Shown here piece after piece: positions 61,471 through 64,000 of a stretch of 64,000 bases of DNA (position 1 is the first letter of the stretch; every line of letters begins with the position of its first letter). The notes below the pieces were generated by a model. It was not told the origin of the DNA and made no database searches. It was given only the letters and a program-made list of their open reading frames with translations. This DNA is from Jiangella sp. DSM 45060 (GTDB taxonomy: Bacteria; Actinomycetota; Actinomycetes; Jiangellales; Jiangellaceae), in contig NZ_LT629771.1 in the NCBI RefSeq assembly GCF_900105175.1, positions 4,287,501-4,351,500 of the forward strand, read 5' to 3'. Both the position numbers and the translations under genes were made by a program.

Positions 61471-62715
61471 ATGGACGGGGGAATCGAGGACCTGCTGCGC
61501 GAGCAGGCGCCGCAGGTGCTGGGTGCGCTGGTGCGCCGCTACGGCCACTTCGACGCCGCCGAAGACGCCGTCCAGGACGCGCTGCTCGCGGCCGCCGTCC
61601 AGTGGCCCGACGACGGCGTTCCCGACAACCCGCGGGCGTGGCTCATCACCGTCGCGTCGCGCCGGCTGACCGACCAGCTGCGCAGCGAGTCGGCCCGGCG
61701 GCGGCGCGAAGAGAACGCCGCCGCGCTCACGCCGTCCGACGGTCAGTTCACCGCCCCGCCGGCCGACGAGCAGCCGCCCGACACCGACGACACGCTGACG
61801 CTGCTGTTCATGTGCTGCCACCCGTCGCTGTCGGCGCCGTCGCAGGTGGCGCTGACGCTGCGCGCCGTCGGCGGCCTCACCACCACGCAGATCGCGCGCG
61901 CGTTCATGGTGCCCGAGACCACCATGGGGCAGCGCATCAGCCGGGCCAAGCAGAGCATCAAGACCGCCGGCGCCCGGTTCGACCTCCCACCCGAGGAAGA
62001 CCGCGCCGAGCGGCTGCGCGCCGTCCTGCACGTGCTCTACCTCATCTTCAACGAGGGCTACACCGCCACGTCCGGCGCCGACCTGCAGCACGTCGAGCTG
62101 GCCGCCGAGGCGATCCGGCTGACCCGCCAGGTGCACCGGCTGCTCCCGCGCGACGGCGAGGTCACCGGGCTGCTGGCGCTCATGCTGCTCACCGACGCGC
62201 GGCGCACGGCCCGCACCCGGCCCGACGGCAGCCTGGTGCCGCTGGCCGAGCAGGACCGCACCAGCTGGGACAAGGCCGCCATCGACGAAGGCGTCCTGCT
62301 GGTCACCGACGCGCTGCGCCACGGCGACCTCGGCCCGTACCAGGTGCAGGCGGCCATCGCGGCGGTGCACGACGAGGCGCCGGCCGCCGACGACACCGAC
62401 TGGCCGCAGATCGTCGCGCTCTACGAGGTGCTGGCGCGCATCGCGCCCAACCCGATGGTGACGCTCAACCACGCCGTCGCGGTCGCGATGGTCGACGGGC
62501 CCGAGGCCGGGCTGGCGCTGCTCGAGACGCTGGCCGACGACAGCCGGCTGGCCGAGCACCACCGGCTCGAGGCCGTCCGCGCGCACCTGCTCGAGATGGC
62601 CGGCGACGCCGCCGCGGCACGGGCCGCGTACCGGCTGGCCGCACAGCGCACCACGAGCCTGCCCGAACAGCGCTACCTGGAAGACAAGGCGGCGCGGCTC
62701 ACCGCGCCGGAATGA
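61471..62715 (+). CDS. RNA polymerase sigma factor, ECF42-like with C-terminal TPR-type extension
   Basis: The 414-residue protein has sigma-2 (LVRRYGHFDAAEDAVQDALL; NPRAWLITVASRRLTDQLRS) and sigma-4 (TTTQIARAFMVPETTMGQRI) domains, followed by about 220 residues of helical repeats (YLIFNEGYTATSGADLQHVE; NPMVTLNHAVAVAMVDGPEA) diagnostic of ECF42. No anti-sigma factor is adjacent, as is usual for the group, but the DGPF/YCII-domain protein that normally neighbours ECF42 genes is also absent. The C-terminal extension is thought to control activity. Confidence 0.9.
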   Translation: MDGGIEDLLREQAPQVLGALVRRYGHFDAAEDAVQDALLAAAVQWPDDGVPDNPRAWLITVASRRLTDQLRSESARRRREENAAALTPSDGQFTAPPADEQPPDTDDTLTLLFMCCHPSLSAPSQVALTLRAVGGLTTTQIARAFMVPETTMGQRISRAKQSIKTAGARFDLPPEEDRAERLRAVLHVLYLIFNEGYTATSGADLQHVELAAEAIRLTRQVHRLLPRDGEVTGLLALMLLTDARRTARTRPDGSLVPLAEQDRTSWDKAAIDEGVLLVTDALRHGDLGPYQVQAAIAAVHDEAPAADDTDWPQIVALYEVLARIAPNPMVTLNHAVAVAMVDGPEAGLALLETLADDSRLAEHHRLEAVRAHLLEMAGDAAAARAAYRLAAQRTTSLPEQRYLEDKAARLTAPE

Positions 62716-62764
62716 TCAGATGGAAACAAAAATGAGGTTAGCGATTTCAGCCAGTGGTTTCCCG

Positions 62765-62775
62765 CACATAATGTG
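62765..62775. promoter_or_regulatory. Short palindrome in AT-rich DNA upstream of the MarR-like gene
   Basis: CACAT-A-ATGTG lies in a conspicuously AT-rich 172-bp spacer (62716-62887), about 112 bp before the MarR-like start. It could be an operator for that regulator. Confidence 0.35.
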
Positions 62776-62887
62776 GTCATCAGGAATGCCGCGGTCGCGA
62801 ATGTGCCCGCTGAACGGCGGACATGCCTGTCAATTTTCAGGTCGTTGCACGAGAACAAGTGAATCGTCGGTGTTCAGAGGAGTTGTC

Positions 62888-63346
62888 ATGAACGCGTCGG
62901 AGGGGCCCGCGGAGCGGCACCCGATCGGGTACTGGCTCAAGCTGGTCGATCGCCTGATCGATCAGGGCTTCGACGCCGTCCTGGGCAGCGCCGCCGTCAC
63001 GCCGCGGCACTGGCAGATCCTCAACCTGCTCGAGAACGGCCCGGCCACCTACGCGCAGATCGACGACGAAGCGGCGCTGTATCTCGCGCCGCACATGCCC
63101 ACCGTCCGCCCTGTGGCCGACGACCTCTGCAACCGCGGCTGGGCCACCCCCGTCGGCCCCGACCGCGTCATGCTCACCGAGACCGGCGCGAAGGCGCTCA
63201 CCGACATCCAGTCCCGGGTCGCGGCCGACCGTCAGCGGATCACCGAGGGCATCACCGACGACGAGTACCGCGCGGCCGTCGAGGTGCTGGCGCGCATGGC
63301 GACCAACCTGGGCTGGCGCGAAGAGCGCGACATGGGGCCGGTCTGA
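62888..63346 (+). CDS. MarR-like winged-helix transcriptional regulator
   Basis: The ATG at 62888 follows GAGGAG. The 152-residue protein has a MarR-type layout: an N-terminal dimerisation helix (HPIGYWLKLVDRLIDQGFDA), winged helix (TPRHWQILNLLENGPATYAQ; PTVRPVADDLCNRGWATPVG; RVMLTETGAKAL) and a C-terminal helix. No efflux or redox target gene is adjacent, so its regulon is unclear. It probably regulates itself through the AT-rich region upstream. Confidence 0.75.
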   Translation: MNASEGPAERHPIGYWLKLVDRLIDQGFDAVLGSAAVTPRHWQILNLLENGPATYAQIDDEAALYLAPHMPTVRPVADDLCNRGWATPVGPDRVMLTETGAKALTDIQSRVAADRQRITEGITDDEYRAAVEVLARMATNLGWREERDMGPV

Positions 63347-63360
63347 CGGCGGTTCAGACC
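63340..63360. terminator. Short hairpin between the MarR-like gene and uppS
   Basis: GGTCTGA (63340-63346, including the stop codon) pairs with TCAGACC (63354-63360) across 7 nt between two convergent genes. Confidence 0.4.
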
Positions 63361-63364
63361 GCGT

Positions 63365-64000
63365 TCAGACGGCGGGCGCGGCGGGGTCGGCGCCGCCGTA
63401 GCGGCGGTCGCGCCGTGCGTACTGCTCGATGGCCGTCCACAGCTGGCGGCGGTCGAAGTCGGGCCACAGGGTGTCCATGAACACCATCTCGGCGTACGCC
63501 GACTGCCAGAGCATGAAGTTCGACGTGCGCTGCTCCCCCGACGGCCGGACGAACAGGTCGACGTCGGGGAGGTCGGGGTTGTAGAGGTAGCGGCCGAGGG
63601 TCCGCTCGTTCACCTTGTCGGGCCGCAGCCGCCCGGCGGCGACGTCGGCGGCCATCGCGGCGGCGGCGTCGCCGAGCTCGGCCCGGCCGCCGTAGTTGAC
63701 GCAGAACTGCAGCGTGATGACGTCGTTGTCGCGAGTGCGCCGCTCGGCGTCCTGCAGTTCGCTGATGACGCTCTTCCACAGCCGCGGCCGCCGGCCGGCC
63801 CACCGGATGCGCACCCCGAGCGCGTCGAGCTCGGCGCGGCGGCGCCGGATGACCGTGCGGTTGAAGCCCATGAGGAAGCGCACCTCCTCGGGCGAGCGGC
63901 GCCAGTTCTCGGTGGAGAACGCGTACACGGACAGGCAGCGCACGCCGATCTCGATGGCCCCGTGGATGACGTCGAGCAGGACCGCCTCGCCGGCCTCGTG
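63365..64000 (-). CDS. uppS: Isoprenyl (undecaprenyl) diphosphate synthase, 5' end cut by window edge
   Basis: The last 211 codons are visible; the N-terminus with the catalytic Asp lies beyond 64000. The cis-prenyltransferase signature is clear: [51 protein letters not shown] and [13 protein letters not shown]. It condenses isopentenyl diphosphate into the lipid carrier for cell-wall synthesis. Actinobacteria often have two or three paralogues of different chain length, and this one's product length is not readable. Confidence 0.93.
   Translation of the reverse strand, partial: HEAGEAVLLDVIHGAIEIGVRCLSVYAFSTENWRRSPEEVRFLMGFNRTVIRRRRAELDALGVRIRWAGRRPRLWKSVISELQDAERRTRDNDVITLQFCVNYGGRAELGDAAAAMAADVAAGRLRPDKVNERTLGRYLYNPDLPDVDLFVRPSGEQRTSNFMLWQSAYAEMVFMDTLWPDFDRRQLWTAIEQYARRDRRYGGADPAAPAV

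Noticed and set aside
1-64000. tRNA, rRNA, riboswitch and insertion-sequence search by eye
   Set aside because: No tRNA T-loop patterns, rRNA segments, recognisable riboswitch cores or transposase genes were found; a covariance-model scan would be needed to exclude weak cases.

Overview
The window reads as a stretch of chromosome from a very GC-rich actinobacterium. Support comes from strong G/C bias at third codon positions, frequent GTG starts, 4-base ATGA/GTGA gene overlaps, leaderless-type promoters, IdeR/DmdR-like iron boxes, a Zur/ZnuACB locus, LPDTG wall-anchored proteins and an actinobacterial set of core genes (dnaG, dgt, ppdK, glyQS, dusB, zur, uppS). Repeated very large secreted ThuA/sugar-dehydrogenase/PKD proteins point to a soil or plant-associated glycan degrader; Jiangellaceae or a relative is my inference and has not been tested.

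Layout. (a) 1-15524, minus strand: one long sugar-uptake and catabolism operon. From its promoter it encodes a Gfo/Idh/MocA dehydrogenase, an RbsA-type ATPase, two RbsC-type permeases, a lipoprotein sugar-binding protein, a ketose-3-epimerase-like TIM barrel, and two giant secreted ThuA-GSDH proteins (the second runs off the left edge). A divergent ROK repressor (15636-16862) faces it across a 27-bp inverted-repeat operator. (b) 16933-23805: a membrane protein with a SHOCT-like tail, an LLM oxidoreductase/FMN reductase pair, xylulokinase, a FrnE-like thiol oxidoreductase behind a 44-codon Cys-ended peptide, an RraA-like aldolase and a coiled-coil membrane protein. (c) 24059-34478: core genes dnaG, Fpg/Nei glycosylase, dgt, lhgO and ppdK, with two paralogous LPDTG surface proteins sharing one promoter architecture. 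(d) 34792-41934: a decayed AbiEi-like gene, a small membrane protein, a secreted glycoamylase-like hydrolase and a third ThuA-GSDH giant behind two tandem LacI-type operators. (e) 42125-46831: dusB, glyQS, YibE/F and an ABM monooxygenase in one operon, with a small membrane protein opposite. (f) 46877-53700: an iron island, with an Fe(III) ABC transporter (ATPase gene frameshifted) behind one iron box and, convergent to it, an adenylation-carrier-acyltransferase fusion behind another. (g) 53737-57057: a large secreted sialidase-like protein. (h) 57193-60684: zur and znuACB, each with its own inverted-repeat operator. (i) 60681-64000: a methyltransferase, an ECF42-like sigma factor, a MarR-like regulator and the 5'-truncated uppS.

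How the genes work together. The left operon looks like extracellular oxidation or trimming of a sugar (ThuA-GSDH), import by an Rbs-type transporter, then intracellular redox and epimerisation, all under one sugar-responsive ROK regulator. The locus at 36-42 kb repeats the ThuA-GSDH theme with a glucan hydrolase under different control. Metal homeostasis is the second theme: Fe and Zn uptake loci each carry recognisable metallo-regulator sites. No rRNA, tRNA, CRISPR array, prophage or intact insertion sequence was recognised. Three intergenic stretches (19.8-20.3, 23.8-24.06 and 26.9-27.4 kb) hold degenerate GC-rich repeats instead of genes.
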